Assembly: GCA_946902875.1 (NCBI GenBank)
Contig: OX336338.1
Span: forward strand, 8,671,971 to 8,735,970
Length of the DNA stretch: 64,000 bases
Reading direction: 5' to 3'
DNA from: Nematopogon swammerdamellus
Taxonomy: Eukaryota > Arthropoda > Insecta > Lepidoptera > Adelidae
Part shown: one piece after another, positions 1 through 10,171 of the stretch
Layout: every line of letters begins with the position of its first letter
Numbering within the stretch: the first letter of the stretch is position 1
Made by a program: the position numbers and the translations under genes
The notes under the pieces: generated by a model
The model's input: the letters and a program-made list of their open reading frames with translations, nothing else
What the model was told of the DNA's origin: nothing
Databases searched by the model: none

Positions 1-299
1 TAAGGTAAAAAGGTTTTCGTGTAGGTAGTAGATAGAAAACGAAAGGTAAACTGTTCACTTTTATCCGGGGATTTGCGTTAATCAGGGCAAGACCCAATTT
101 TTGTTGAACAACGTCCTGGCACAAAGTACATAGATCAATATACCTAGTTAGAATTATCTTATTTGTTTAAAAATATTTTACTGAAACAAGCTCAATAGAA
201 GGTCTATAATATTATGATGTTTAAAGTTAGAGTTACAGACATTTCTTCCAGTCAACCTTTTAGATGTTTGGAAAATACTTTGAGGTAAGTGATTTCTAT
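1..299. other. unassigned AT-rich sequence
   Basis: No gene is visible. Positions about 238-275 (ttccagtcaacctttt...) resemble 48605-48640, which lies in a minus-strand LINE 3' end, so part of this stretch is probably old retroelement sequence. Confidence 0.4.
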
Positions 300-712
300 A
301 TTTTTAGGGTTCCGTACTTCAAAAGGAAAAAACGGAACCCTTATAAAGGATGACTTTTTTGTCCGTCCGGCCGCTGTCAAGACCCTTCTTCTCATGAACA
401 GGTTGAAATTAATATCAAATACTAAGGTATACGGTGCCTTAGAGGTGTAAATACCGCCAATTCCGTTGAATCGTCCAATTGAATCGTGCAAGTTGACTGA
501 ACGCAGGAGATGCGTCATACCTACTAGAGAACATCCAAGAAACAGTTCGAAACGCGCTGGCGGCTCAAGCCGGAGTTGCAGGTTCGAATCCTGGTCGGGA
601 CGTATTTTTTCTCTTAATTTTCGGCGTTTCATTTATATAAAGAAAAATATTACAAATAGTTAAAACCGGCCAATTAAATGGTGGTACGGAACCCTCTGTA
701 TCAAATCGAGAA
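300..712 (+). repeat. Rep-H interspersed repeat, interrupted
   Basis: It begins with 'agggttccgtacttcaaaag' and continues through a 'cggaacccttata' block and a 'gtccgtccgg' block. It resumes near 667 with 'ggtggtacggaaccctctg', the usual opposite end of this family (compare 35108-35998). The middle (about 455-660) is unlike the family and carries a tRNA-like B box. This is a common lepidopteran non-autonomous repeat; I do not assign it to a class. Confidence 0.6.
540..605 (+). repeat. tRNA-like SINE remnant (B box)
   Basis: The string 'ggttcgaatcc' at about 574 is a perfect pol III B box or tRNA T-arm, followed by 'tggtcgggacg' and a T-rich run. A convincing A box and a full cloverleaf are missing, so this is called a SINE or tRNA-derived remnant inserted in Rep-H, not a tRNA gene. 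Confidence 0.4.
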
Positions 713-779
713 CCTCGAATCGGACCTGACCGAACTTTTTATTCTATATTCTTTATATATGTTCAGAATTTAATTGTAA

Positions 780-1945
780 ATGATTGCCGGGGACGACGAC
801 GACGCGGTCGTCATAGCGATCGACGTGGTTGAACAAACACGAGGGGAGAGCAACCAGCCTTATGTCCCAGCAAATAAAGTTGGCCTCCACACTTGGCAGG
901 CACGAACGTATTTGGGGATATATTATGTCTGCCCTGCAGTATTAATACAATTTTATTTTGAAACTAAGACTTCGCTCCCGATGAAGTAAAACGTCGTGAT
1001 GAGCCCTACGCCTGAAATTTTGCATGGACGTAACTGGCATGCCGACTTAGCAAGATGTAGTTTGACGTCGCGGGAAAAAGCTAGTAATTCAATAACACTA
1101 TAAATTCACTTCACATTTTTACCTAGGTACGTTCTTACGTAAAATAAATTACGTAACTAGTGTCGTGGGTCCACTGAACCCAGGTGTTAGTCATAATAAT
1201 GCACTTTGCACTTATCCGACAGTGATGTCAGCTTACTGGCGCATGCGCGCGCAGTACAACTAACTGGAGGATCGTACTGACGTGAGGAGGCCGGGGTGGG
1301 GCGAATACTGCGTGAGATCCCGATCCCGATGTATATGCAAGTTTAATATGTCAAAAAAACGTTTGTCTGTATGTGTGTACATATGTTATAAACTCCGGAA
1401 ACATTGATGCTATAAACTATATACGAGTACCATCACGCTAAATACCTTAAACCTTAAAGCTGAGCAGTATCAAAGAAAGTATTATTTGAGTCATACTACA
1501 GCACACGAGGACACGAGTATCATTTGAAACGCAGTACTTATGTACCTACTTGAAATCTAGCACCAGGCCATTTAAGCTCAGGTATCAACTGTTAGTATTT
1601 ATATTAATGGTGTTGTTGTGTAGCGGTTTATTTTATTACAACTACGGTGCAGGTGTTCCAACATAAATTACTTATTGCACGATAAAATGCCATACAGTTG
1701 GTGAGTTTTATGATGTTGGTGCTGAATGAAGCTGTTCCCGTGGTGTCGCTTCACGGAAAACATTTCTACATGTATGTACATAATCGTATTGTGTAAATGG
1801 ACAAGTTCTGACTCACTCACTGACTGACTCATCAATAGCCACCCAGCCCAATCCGCTGACGCGGGCAAATGCTAGTATCCTTTAAGTATCCTTAAGTATC
1901 CTCAGAGGTGCCGGGATACGCCTGTAAAATTGTACGTGAAAAAAA
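780..1945. other. unassigned intergenic or intronic DNA
   Basis: No supported gene. A GC-rich patch at 1235-1320 contains 'gcgcatgcgcgcgc', resembling an NRF-1-type palindrome. Positions about 1328-1350 ('atgcaagtttaatatgtcaa') recur at 44953-44972, so some of this is repeat-derived. Short ORFs here look random. Confidence 0.4.
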
Positions 1946-1949
1946 AATA

Positions 1950-2185
1950 TGATTGCTTCCGAACTGGGTGGCTCTGCCCGAGGTCGAAGCCTCAGGCGCA
2001 GCCAATTTCACCGAAGAGGAGGTGCCAGTCCGGCTTGGAGGTGGACTAATGTCGCTGGGGAAAAGCTATTAACCTGCGATTTCAAGATGCGTGGATTGTA
2101 GGAGTAGGGAAAGATATTCCCTGGGAGCCCGTTCCACACCTTTGCAGTGCGGCACAAGAACGATTCAGAGAATCGTAGTAGCTGT
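1950..2185 (-). pseudogene. LINE-D C-terminal/3' fragment
   Basis: Read on the minus strand this matches the fragments at 14405-14745 and 43105-43360. Shared landmarks on the plus strand are 'aagcctcaggcgcagccaat', 'gaggtgccagtccggcttgg' and 'acctttgcagtgcggcacaa'. In the better copies the minus strand reads as the WN-G-L-P-N-I-F-P style tail that ends many LINE reverse transcriptase ORFs. This copy is broken by stops and cannot be expressed. Confidence 0.6.
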
Positions 2186-2500
2186 TATTGACTTATAAGC
2201 GAACGTACAATCGAGATGAGGCGCGGGCGTCGATCGATCGTTATAATATATTTTCTGCTTTATTAGTTAGCATTGACGCCTTTTGTCACGTCGCTAAAAA
2301 TAACATTAAATAACCCCATCCAAATCTCAAAATATATTTCAGATTTTGTGAGAAAAACTCATTCGGACAATTATTTCACCAGAGCGCCCGCAAAATGGTA
2401 TATGGTATGAGTATTCCCAAATCGGAAGCTAGAATCAACTACAGCTACTGTTTATCAAATTAAATCCGGGCTTGGGAAGAACATGCTAAACTTTCATACT
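2186..2500. other. unassigned
   Basis: AT-rich, with no ORF or repeat motif I recognise. A GATC-rich patch lies at 2225-2245 ('gtcgatcgatcg'). Confidence 0.35.
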
Positions 2501-2504
2501 ATAT

Positions 2505-2765
2505 ATATAACACATACATACCACAAGATGTATCCCGACAAATCTATGTAAGCAGAGTAATCGGTGTTGTGTGCAAGGACTCCTGCAAATTACAGCACAA
2601 AACGGACCACCGCGTTCAGCAAAGTATTCAGACAAGATAAGTATACCAAGCAGTAAATAGTAAGCACGAAAATCCACCTGCTGCATGACTCGGTGGAAGG
2701 ACCGTGCCATGTTGAGAGGTCGCTATCCCCTCTACCTTTAGGACTGATTTTGTCCTCATTCTTTA
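2505..2765 (+). repeat. Rep-B copy, diverged
   Basis: It has the family landmarks in order: 'gtaagcagagtaatcggtgt', 'aattacagcacaaaac', 'cctgctgcatgactcggtgg', 'accgtgcca'. The consensus continues to a 'ggggctattctttttaagta' end, absent here, so the copy is truncated. It matches 19300-19615, 39455-39775 and 42655-42975. Function and class are unknown. Confidence 0.6.
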
Positions 2766-2889
2766 GTCTGAAGTGCTCTTGCATTGCATATTGTGTAGAA
2801 CTATGTACACAGGATATTAACAGAGATAAAGGATATTGCCTGCACTCCTCACGGTAGCACAGAACTAGAACTAAGTAGAACGAAACTAG

Positions 2890-3345
2890 CACATCTCTGA
2901 GGGACGGAAATTACAGTCCCGTTTAGAATTGGTCGTACGGCGAATATCTATCTATACACACATCTTTCATTGCGGAGTATACGAGGATATATGGAAAGCC
3001 CGAAAGCGGGTCATTTCTCTATAAAAAATTTAATGAGTTTTGTTGAATCATTCTAAATTGTACGTTTGTTGAATTGTTTGTTGAATCATTCTAAAATGGC
3101 ACGACTTTGAAGCTTAATAATATTACAAAGAAGAAGTTAGTCGTTAGTGTACCGCCAAACCGAAAACTATATCATAATAGGCCTTATTACCCTATTCAAT
3201 AGCGTGAATACCGAACGCAATTATGTATATTACCGATTTTTTCATTTAACACATTTGAAAATAATATTTCACTAAAAATTTTCCGTACATACAATAAAGA
3301 TCACCGGGTAAGAACTAAATAATAAAATAAACATTTCTGTCAGTT
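2890..3345. other. unassigned
   Basis: No gene recognised. There is a short internal duplication, 'gttgaatcattctaaa', at about 3041 and 3082. Confidence 0.35.
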
Positions 3346-3371
3346 GAGCTAGCGCACACCCCCATACTCAC

Positions 3372-3547
3372 CGAACAATAGTGTTGAAGTTGAGTGAGGC
3401 CCAAGTTCGAGGCGCTATTGTCACTGTGGCGAGGCCAATGAGCGGCCTATTCTCCCGGCTCCGCTCTCGTTCGGTCGGGCCCCCATTGTCCGCGAGGTAT
3501 TGCTGAACGAATGTGCTGGGCGATCTTCGGTCTACATTGGCTAAGAC
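3372..3547 (-). CDS. candidate exon (weak)
   Basis: A GC-rich 176-bp block that is open in one minus-strand frame. It is bounded downstream by a strong 5' splice site (CG|GTGAGTATGG) and upstream by an AG with a poor pyrimidine tract. The predicted peptide, about 58 residues, includes LADNGGPTERERS and APRTWASLNFNTIV. I do not recognise it, and it does not look like the missing part of the CAPON PTB domain. Alternatives are a noncoding exon or chance. Confidence 0.22.
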
Positions 3548-3720
3548 CTGAGACTTTATAATATGGCTATTGTCGTAAATAATGGATAAGTTATTTCTTA
3601 AATTGTAAAAATGATTTATGTATTTTTATATCGTCTGTATCTCTATCACGATTGTCTCAAATATACTATTGAAAAATAAAATAAAACATTCATTAAACGT
3701 TTTATTTTATTTTTTTAACT

Positions 3721-5177
3721 AGCTGTTGCCCGCGGCTTCGCTCGCGTGAAATTCGTATTTCAAAGAAGAATGTAAGTAACTAAGGGCGAGGCCGAAGGCC
3801 GAGCTGGGTACAGGTAAACGATAAACCTTCTTAAAGAAAGTAACTAACTAAGGGTGAGGCCGAAGACCGAGCTGCGTTCAGATAAACGATAAACCTTCTC
3901 AAATAAATTAAGCAACTAACGGCGAGGCCGAAGACCCAGCTGCATCCTGGAAGAAAATAAACCTTCGCGAAGAAAGTAAGTAACTAAGGGCGAGGCCAAA
4001 GGCCGAGCTTCGTTCAGGAATACGATAAACCTTCTCGAAGAAAGTAAGTAATTAAGGGCGAGGCCGTAGGCCGAGCTGCGTCCAGGAAGGCGATAAACCT
4101 TCTGGAAGAAAGGAAGTAACTAAGTGCGAGGCCGAAGGCCTAGCCGAGTTCAGGTAAACCATAAACCCGCTTCCGCCTTCGGGCCTCGCCCTTAATGACT
4201 TGCTTTCTTCGATAGAATTATCGTTTACTCAATCTAAATATCGCTTAGTTACTTACTTCCTTCGAGAAGGTTTATTGTTTACCTGAACGTAGCTCGGTCT
4301 TCGGCCTCGCCTTAGTTACTTGCTTTCTTCGAGATGGTTTATCGTTTATCAGAACGACGCTCGGCCTTCGGCCTCGCCCTTAGTTACTTACTTCCTTCGA
4401 GATGGTTTATCATTTATCAGAACGTAGCTCGGTCTTCGGCCTCGCCTAAGTTACTTATTTCAAGATGGTTTAGCTTCTTCCTGAACGCAGCTCGGCCTTC
4501 GGCCTCGCCCTTAGTTACTTGCTTTCTTCGAGATGGTTTATCATTTATCAGAACGTAGCTCGGCCTTCGGCCTCGCCTTAGTTACTTACTTTCTTCAAGA
4601 TGTTTTATCTTCGTCCTGAACGCAGCTCGGCCTTCGGCCTCGCCCTTAGTTACTTGCTTTCTTCGATATGGTTTATCATTTATCAGAACGTAGCTTGGCC
4701 TTCGGCCTCGCCTTAGTTACTTGTTTTCTTCAAGATGGGTTAACTTCTTCCTGAACGCAGCTCGGCCTTCGGCCTCGCCCTTAGTTACTTGCTTTCTTCG
4801 AGATGGTTTATTATTTATCAGAACGTAGCTCGGCCTTCGGCCTCGCCTTAGTTGCTTACTTTCTTCAAGAAGCTTTATCTTCTTCCGGAACGCAGCTCGG
4901 CCTGCGGCCTCGTCCTTAGTTACTTGCTTTCTTCGAGATGGTTTCTGGTCTTCCAGAATACAGCTTTGCCTTCGGCCTCGCCCTTAGTTACTTACTTTCT
5001 TCAAGAATTTTTTTCTTCTTCCTGAACTCAGATCCGCCTTCCGCCTCGCCCATAGTTACTTTCATCGAGAAAGAATATCGTATACGTGAGGCCAGATCTG
5101 CGTTCGACCCCGCCTTTAGTTACTTACTTTTTTTTTAAATACGAATTTCACGCGAGCGAAGCCGCGGGGAACAGAAA
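3721..5177. repeat. inverted tandem array with 38-bp terminal inverted repeats
   Basis: The left end 'ctgttgcccgcggcttcgct' and the right end, whose complement is 'ctgttccccgcggcttcgct', extend to about 38 bp of terminal inverted repeat. Inside, about six head-to-tail units of 66-70 bp carry 'gcgaggccgaaggccgagct' (3785-4165). These flip into about fifteen units in the opposite orientation carrying 'agctcggccttcggcctcgc' (4172-5130). Each unit also has 'ttctttcttcgagaaggttta'-type text. The array has no coding capacity that I believe. Shorter relatives are at 18567-18905 and 26590-27260. It looks like an expanded foldback or satellite-bearing transposon. Confidence 0.8.
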
Positions 5178-5690
5178 TATAAATTGCACCAATGACAGCG
5201 ACATAACTTCAAAAAAATATTTTTTATTTATCGAATAATTTGTCACCGGCCAGCTCACGTCGAGATGACAGTTCTCCGTTGTCAACTTGACATATAAAAT
5301 TGTTTTGCATTCGATGAATCCACGAGATGAATCAAATAATCAAGAAACCTTTACTTTGGACTACGTGATTTCAAATGCGCAATGATATTTTTAATAATTT
5401 TAATTTTTATTATATTTTTTTATTTATTATGTTATTCCGGCATATAAACTGCCACTATACAAAGTTTCGTCTAATTCCGTTCAGTGGTTTTTGCGTGATG
5501 CGCGTACAGACAAACAAACAAACAAAAATTTTAAAAACTGTTCTAACATGTTCAGTATCTCAATTTAAGCCACCTGGCTAGTTTTTTTCCGAATACATTC
5601 AATGTACAGACTTTCTTACCTTTACGATTTTATTATATGTATAGATAACTAATTTTAGTCCAAACTAGTGTGTGTTTTGACGTGATTTTT
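5178..5690. repeat. AT-rich, including a Rep-F/J-like fragment
   Basis: Positions about 5440-5545 read 'catataaactgccactat...ttccgttcagtggtttttgcg...acagacaaacaaacaaac'. This is the 'Cagtggtttttgcgtga' text typical of lepidopteran RTE-related non-autonomous repeats. The rest is low complexity. Confidence 0.4.
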
Positions 5691-5691
5691 T

Positions 5692-5815
5692 TTATTGCTT
5701 CCGAACGGGGTGACTGGTCGAATTGAAGCCTCAGGCGCAGCTAATTTCACCCCCGAGGAGGTGCCACTCCGACTTGAAAACGACCTAAATGTCGCCCTTT
5801 AATTTTGAAATCGCC
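5692..5815 (-). pseudogene. LINE-D short fragment
   Basis: It shares 'attgcttccgaac', 'gaagcctcaggcgcagc' and 'gaggaggtgcca' with 1955-2050. It is heavily diverged and ends where the LINE-D homology stops. No coding potential. Confidence 0.5.
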
Positions 5816-6365
5816 TTTTCGAGCTCTTGACCACTCGATAGGGTTCGAAGAAAAAAAAATCGGAAGAGCCCGCATGCAGCCGTCAAATGTATTGCGTGAA
5901 TTTTATGTGTATATTTTTATTTTTATTAAAAAATAGAGCAGTTAGATATTTTCTTATTAATTTGTGAGATTTTATGGTACATATGTTAAATTAAGATATT
6001 GTAAGTAGATAATTTTTTTGAGACACGTCAATATTAATGGCATATTATACCCAGAAGGGCAAGAAATAAAAAGTAAAAGTGTATTTACTTTTACTTTATT
6101 ACTTTATTACTTATACATATTTGAAGTCGCCGAACGAATCTTTCATGTGGTACCATTGGAATCCCCATAGCTCAAATAGTTTAGCCGTGTGAAGCGTCAC
6201 AAAGTACATAAAAAGTCTTAATTTTTTTTAGTTGACCCTGCCTCTACACACGAACCCAAAGACATTCAAAAATTGCAAATGGGCGTGAAAGTTACAGGAA
6301 AACAACCATCACAGCTGTATTCGCAGTAGCACAGAGTAAAATAATAGTATAAGTATAAGTAGTAA
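5816..6365. other. unassigned AT-rich sequence
   Basis: No gene or recognisable repeat boundary. It contains simple 'tattttt' and 'ttactttatt' runs. Confidence 0.35.
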
Positions 6366-6462
6366 GAGCGGAAGACCGCGTGTGGTGGCGTGCCTTGGGA
6401 GAGGCCTATGTCCAGCAGTGGACCGATACAGGCTGATGATGATGATATGATGATGATACGTA
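6366..6462 (+). pseudogene. RTE-type LINE 3' end with GAT tail
   Basis: The text 'gagaggcctatgtccagcag' then 'tggac...' is the universal last-codon region (EAYVQQW) of lepidopteran RTE LINEs. It is followed by a (gat)n-like 3' tail at 6432-6460, as expected for RTE elements. Only the extreme 3' end is kept. Confidence 0.7.
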
Positions 6463-6474
6463 GTTGCGCACATA

Positions 6475-6648
6475 CAGTCCCCGGCAGCAAAAAATGCGTA
6501 TGTCGAGCTTTAGAAAGAGACAATTCGGTTGTAGAGCGTCGTCCCTGTCGCACAGAGACGGGCGAGTTCGTGCGACAGGGACGACGCTCTACACAACCGG
6601 ATGGTCCCTTTCTAAAGCTCGACACGCATTATTTGCTGCCGGGGACTG
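6475..6648. mobile_element. foldback MITE with TA target duplication (Tc1/mariner-like)
   Basis: The 174-bp element starts 'cagtccccggcagcaaa' and ends with its reverse complement. Near-perfect arms of about 78 bp lie around a loop of about 16 nt, and the dinucleotide TA flanks both sides (6473-6474 and 6649-6650). A TA duplication with long inverted repeats suits a Tc1/mariner-superfamily MITE. The transcript would be one long hairpin. Open frames inside are by-products of the palindrome. Confidence 0.8.
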
Positions 6649-6651
6649 TAC

Positions 6652-7190
6652 AGATAATATATTGAATATTGTACGTACATACTGCCTGAATCTACGCAAA
6701 GCAGCCAATAATAATAAAGCTGTCACAATATTATGACATGACTGAAGTACCCGCGCCGCCGGAGCAAGATACTTCGGCTGCAAGTTTTGTTATTGTGTTC
6801 ACTGACTTGGTAATAGATCTCGTGCGCCGCCCTCTCGCCTCAAAAATTTTTAATGTAATGTAATTTTTTAAGAATAATGTTTCAAAACCGAGATGCGATT
6901 TCTTTATTGTTTATTTGTTTATAGTTTATTTATCATCTCTTGGCACTTAGCAGTACACTGCGCTCATGCACAGATTACTTATTGCTCAGGTTTGTCATAT
7001 TTACGTTGTAACATTCCACCAGTTCGATTATCACAGCAAAGAAGAACTGACTAGGTACTGATTAGGTATTTCATAAGTTAGGTAATAATATTTTAATATG
7101 AATTTTAGTTAATAAAATTGTCATATTGTTTTGTAAGTTTTAATAATAAAGTAATAACGCATATACATATATTATATATAATATCATAAT
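6652..7190. other. unassigned
   Basis: AT-rich, with no supported feature. Simple repeats around 7160-7190 consist of TA-rich text. Confidence 0.35.
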
Positions 7191-7193
7191 TAT

Positions 7194-7240
7194 GCTTCTA
7201 GAACGATTTCTCTATCTGTTGGAGAAATCGTTCTAGAAGC
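7194..7240. repeat. perfect 19-bp inverted repeat (hairpin)
   Basis: Arms 'gcttctagaacgatttctc' and its exact complement are separated by the 9-nt loop 'tatctgttg'. No terminal duplications or family members are seen in the window. Confidence 0.75.
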
Positions 7241-7324
7241 TGTGAATCTGTCTCGTTGAAAAGAGAATATTAAAAAGCAGAGTTGCATCCCATAACCCTG
7301 GGCATCTGGGCCCTAAGTGATAAG

Positions 7325-7480
7325 GAAGATTGTATTGTATTGTATATATTTATTGCACTCAATTAGAATATGGGCAACACTTAATGCCTCTTGGATTTTC
7401 TAACAGAATACCTTTGGGGTTGATGATGAGTACTGGGCTGATATTAACAAATCATCTTTAAAAGCCTAAAAATAAATAAT
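7325..7480 (-). pseudogene. LINE/SINE 3' end with pentamer tail
   Basis: On the minus strand, 'gagtgcaataaatata' is followed by (tacaa)n. That is a poly(A) signal plus a short tandem tail, as seen at the 3' end of many lepidopteran LINEs. No ORF remains. Confidence 0.5.
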
Positions 7481-7484
7481 AAAA

Positions 7485-7840
7485 AAACCGGCTAAGTGCG
7501 AGTTGAACTCGCGTACCGAGGGTTCCGTATTGCCATGTCATGGTCAGCTCTGCTTCATACTGTTTTCGTACCGTGATCGCATACACTCTTTAGTTTCCTG
7601 TATGGGGACCCCGTGATTTTTTTACTTTTTCTTATTTTTATTATTTGTTGTTATATCGGTCATAATAACACATATTCTATGAAAATTTCAACGGGCTTCC
7701 TATTACGGTTCAAGAGATGCAGCCCTCGGACAGACGGACAGACAGACAGACAGACAGAAAAACGGCGAAGGAAAAAGCAGAAAAACAGTAATACGGTCCC
7801 ATACGTGACACGACGGATATGGAACCCTAAAAAGTGCCAG
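7485..7840 (+). repeat. Rep-H copy
   Basis: It starts 'aaaaaaccggctaagtgcga' and continues through 'actcgcgtaccgagggttcc', 'ttgttgttatatcggtcata', 'cacatattctatgaaaattt', 'ttacggttcaagaga', a (cagacaga)n block and a terminal 'tatggaaccctaaaaa'. It is nearly full length compared with 40060-40395 (same strand) and 22585-22955 (opposite strand). The short ORFs inside are not conserved between copies. Confidence 0.7.
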
Positions 7841-7904
7841 TGCAATATTATATACCTACCTACGTGTAATCTAAAACGACATAAAATACTGCCCAAGCAA
7901 TATT

Positions 7905-8378
7905 ATCTATAGACATAATAAATAAAGAAATAGTTTTCTATCATCACTATTCGGTTTAAAACGTCGCTCTCCAGATTGAAAAGTAAGCCCTTTCCACACG
8001 GAAGCACTCAGTCGCTCTGAGTGATCACGAGCCGTGATTTCAACCACTCTTCTTTGGGGTAGACAGTGGACGGAAAGCATTCGCTTTTCACTCTCCGACT
8101 CCCGGGAGTATTGGCGGGGACGTGGAAATAAAAGGACAGCTGATTCCTCGTAAAAATGATCGCACAAAAAAGACTATAGAACTGTCTGTCGTTGCTGTAC
8201 TCTAGGAATAGCTCACACCACACAGTGTGCAGTATTAGCACTCTAAACCTGATGAAAAGCCATAAAAGCATGAACTAATTGTTATCGGTGAGGCTAGCCA
8301 TGTGATATTTAGTCTAGTGAGGTAAAATTCAGTTTAGCAAAATTTTAGTGAGAGAATTGGGAGAACTTTTGCGGGAAA
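7905..8378. other. unassigned
   Basis: No gene supported. Three overlapping minus-strand open frames of about 86 codons show no recognisable domain. Confidence 0.35.
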
Positions 8379-8379
8379 T

Positions 8380-8770
8380 TTCAGGAGATAGCCGTGCCGG
8401 TTCCTACCTCACACAAAGAATCGGCCTTGCCATTGTGAGGGGGAACTCGGCCAGTGTCATGGGCACCTTTCCGACAGCGGCAGCGATGGACGAGATTTTT
8501 TACTTTTAGTTGCTGTCGGCAAGGTGCTCGTGTAGCATCTTCGGGGATTTCCCGTTAAGGTTTTTATATATTTATTTATTATTATTTCTTTTATAGTTTT
8601 AGGTAATTTTAATTTAGGTAGTTTTAGTTTTTATGTTGTTTGTTTTAAGTTTAGGTAATTTTAATTTAGGTAGTTTTAGTTTATATTTGTTATCTAATAT
8701 TAATAATGTAATTACCAATCCATCTTCTATTGGGTTAATAAAAAATGATTTAATAAGAAATAAGAAATGT
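8380..8770 (+). pseudogene. probable LINE 3'-UTR with internal duplication
   Basis: The segment 'taattttaatttaggtagtt' occurs twice (about 8606 and 8658) in a duplication of roughly 50 bp. Upstream, 'ttccgacagcggcagcg' and 'tgctgtcggcaaggtg' form an imperfect inverted repeat. The stretch ends 'ggttaataaaaaatg', an AATAAA-type end. The layout fits a retrotransposon 3'-UTR; no ORF is present. Confidence 0.4.
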
Positions 8771-8897
8771 CAGTTTAGCATAATTGAGAAATATCACATT
8801 TCATATTAACAGAGAAATTTCAAATTACAAAACTCCCCGAAACATCAACAAACCTAAAAAAAAAATTTAATAAATAATTAAATTTCCGCTCAATTAA

Positions 8898-8965
8898 TTT
8901 AAGGCGTCGGGGGACCGAGTTTAATTTTTTTTTACGTCTTAGCGGTCCCCGGACGCCTTTAAGTA
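8898..8965. repeat. Rep-C-type palindrome, solo
   Basis: Left 'aaggcgtcgggggaccg' pairs with right 'cggtccccggacgccttt' around about 22 nt. The same core, in longer arms, forms the centre of the Rep-C copies at 50250-50880 and 52405-52900. Confidence 0.6.
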
Positions 8966-9049
8966 ACTAAACGTATTCCGGATTAGAAAACGGATTCCAC
9001 ATAACACTGTAGGTATCTTCCCTTCTTACCTTTTTTTATAGACACTGAC

Positions 9050-9265
9050 ACCTTACTAGGTGGTAGGGTTAAACCGCCCGGGTTGTTACCACAGCACTAA
9101 ATGAAAGGTCGGTTGAAAAGGCTATGTAAATAGTTCGTGTTTTTCATCCAGTTCAGTGTAGCCGGCACGACCGAAGGGAAGCACTGACATTGCACCTAGT
9201 TCACCAAGGTGTTATGGGGTGACATCACGGATGTAGCCAACCTTGTCAGTTTCCATAAAAAGAAA
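9050..9265 (+). mobile_element. SINE-A, 5'-truncated
   Basis: It carries the family body 'ccttactaggtggtagggtt', 'ggctatgtaaatagttcgtg', 'cagttcagtgtagccggcac', 'ttatggggtgacatcacgga', and ends 'gtcagtttccataaaaag'. The tRNA/5S-like head is absent. The A-rich 3' end fixes the plus orientation. Confidence 0.8.
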
Positions 9266-9955
9266 TATATTATTATTATTTAGACTTTTTATGGTTTGTT
9301 GATGTGTCGGGGTGTTTTTTAATTTGTAATTAAGTTTTTGACGCCACACCCCTTCTTGTTTTATAATTAGTTGGCAGGGGGATGGGGATATTAGTTATTG
9401 GTCGCCACACATTTTTCTGGCGGAAAATTCGAAAACCTAACCTACCTAACCTATGGCGTATACACATACATGAAGCGAATAATGTGCGTTTTGTAGACGT
9501 TCTTACATTTTAACAGTGCACTACTGCGGTCGTCGCCGCGCGCCGAGTGATACGCACGCAATCCAACTCATTGAATAAATTACCAACATGTCTGGCGCAC
9601 GCAAAGTCAGCGACAGCACTTCCGACTCCGAAGAATTCACAAGTAAAGAACTGCCCTTGCAATACAGGGGTATGCATGCAGCCATCCACGGCCGTCTGAT
9701 GACCTTCGGGGAGTACAGGCTAAGTTAGCAGCTTCGCCGTTCGGAACCACAAGAGTAAAACTGAATAAGCGGTATTTTAATAAAGTTTAGTAATCACCAT
9801 CATAACTAAACTTTAGTTAGAGACAACCCAACCGATTACCGATACCGAGCGTAGCTTAGTAAAATTTTACTAAAGTTTAGTAATCAAATCACCATCGTAA
9901 ATTTTTTCTCAGTACGGCCAAAATTTTAACCAACTGAATCGGTACCACTATACTC
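9266..9955 (+). other. region with a 46-aa ORF; otherwise unassigned
   Basis: It contains the small ORF described separately. Positions 9780-9900 hold short 'actaaactttagt'/'actaaagtttagt' direct and inverted pieces. Confidence 0.35.
9588..9728 (+). CDS. small hypothetical ORF, 46 aa
   Basis: The start 'accaacatgtct' has a good context and lies after a GC-rich leader. The peptide starts MSGARKVSDSTSDSEEF and ends MTFGEYRLS. Codon choice is richer in G+C than the surroundings. I do not recognise a family. It could be a real small gene, an upstream ORF in an exon, or a relic of a mobile element. Confidence 0.3.
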   Translation: MSGARKVSDSTSDSEEFTSKELPLQYRGMHAAIHGRLMTFGEYRLS

Positions 9956-10170
9956 GCGGGCGTGTCCAGGATTTTGGTTTGATGAGGGAGGAGGGGGGGG
10001 GGGGGGGGGGGGGGGGTGTGAGGGTTGGAAATTTGATTAAAGGAAATTGCAATAATTGCAAGAACGAGCCTGGAAAATGTTCTAGGTGGATAGAGCTTTT
10101 ATTGGCTGGTCGGAGCATGTACTTTCTCCGACCCTTCTGACTAAGTGAAGTATATGTGTAAATAATAAAA
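9956..10170. repeat. poly-G tract in a probable hAT-MITE end
   Basis: A run of roughly 28 G (about 9988-10016) follows 'ggcgtgtccaggattttgg'. The same arrangement, a 'GGCGTAGCCAG'-like terminus leading into a homopolymer G/C run, is seen in the complete hAT MITE at 56315-56723. The second end is not visible; the LINE at 10172 may have replaced it. Confidence 0.45.
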
Positions 10171-10171
10171 A

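Noticed and set aside
540..605. tRNA gene
   Set aside because: Only a B box/T-arm is convincing; no matching acceptor or anticodon arm, so called a SINE remnant.
4334..5138. Serine/proline/leucine-rich frames in the inverted tandem array
   Set aside because: They repeat with the 62-70 bp unit and are broken in neighbouring units; a repeat artefact.
6266..6783. Four overlapping open frames over the foldback MITE
   Set aside because: They mirror each other because the sequence is palindromic; no protein family.
7730..7765. CRISPR-like or functional microsatellite from (cagacaga)n
   Set aside because: A normal internal part of Rep-H, present in each copy.
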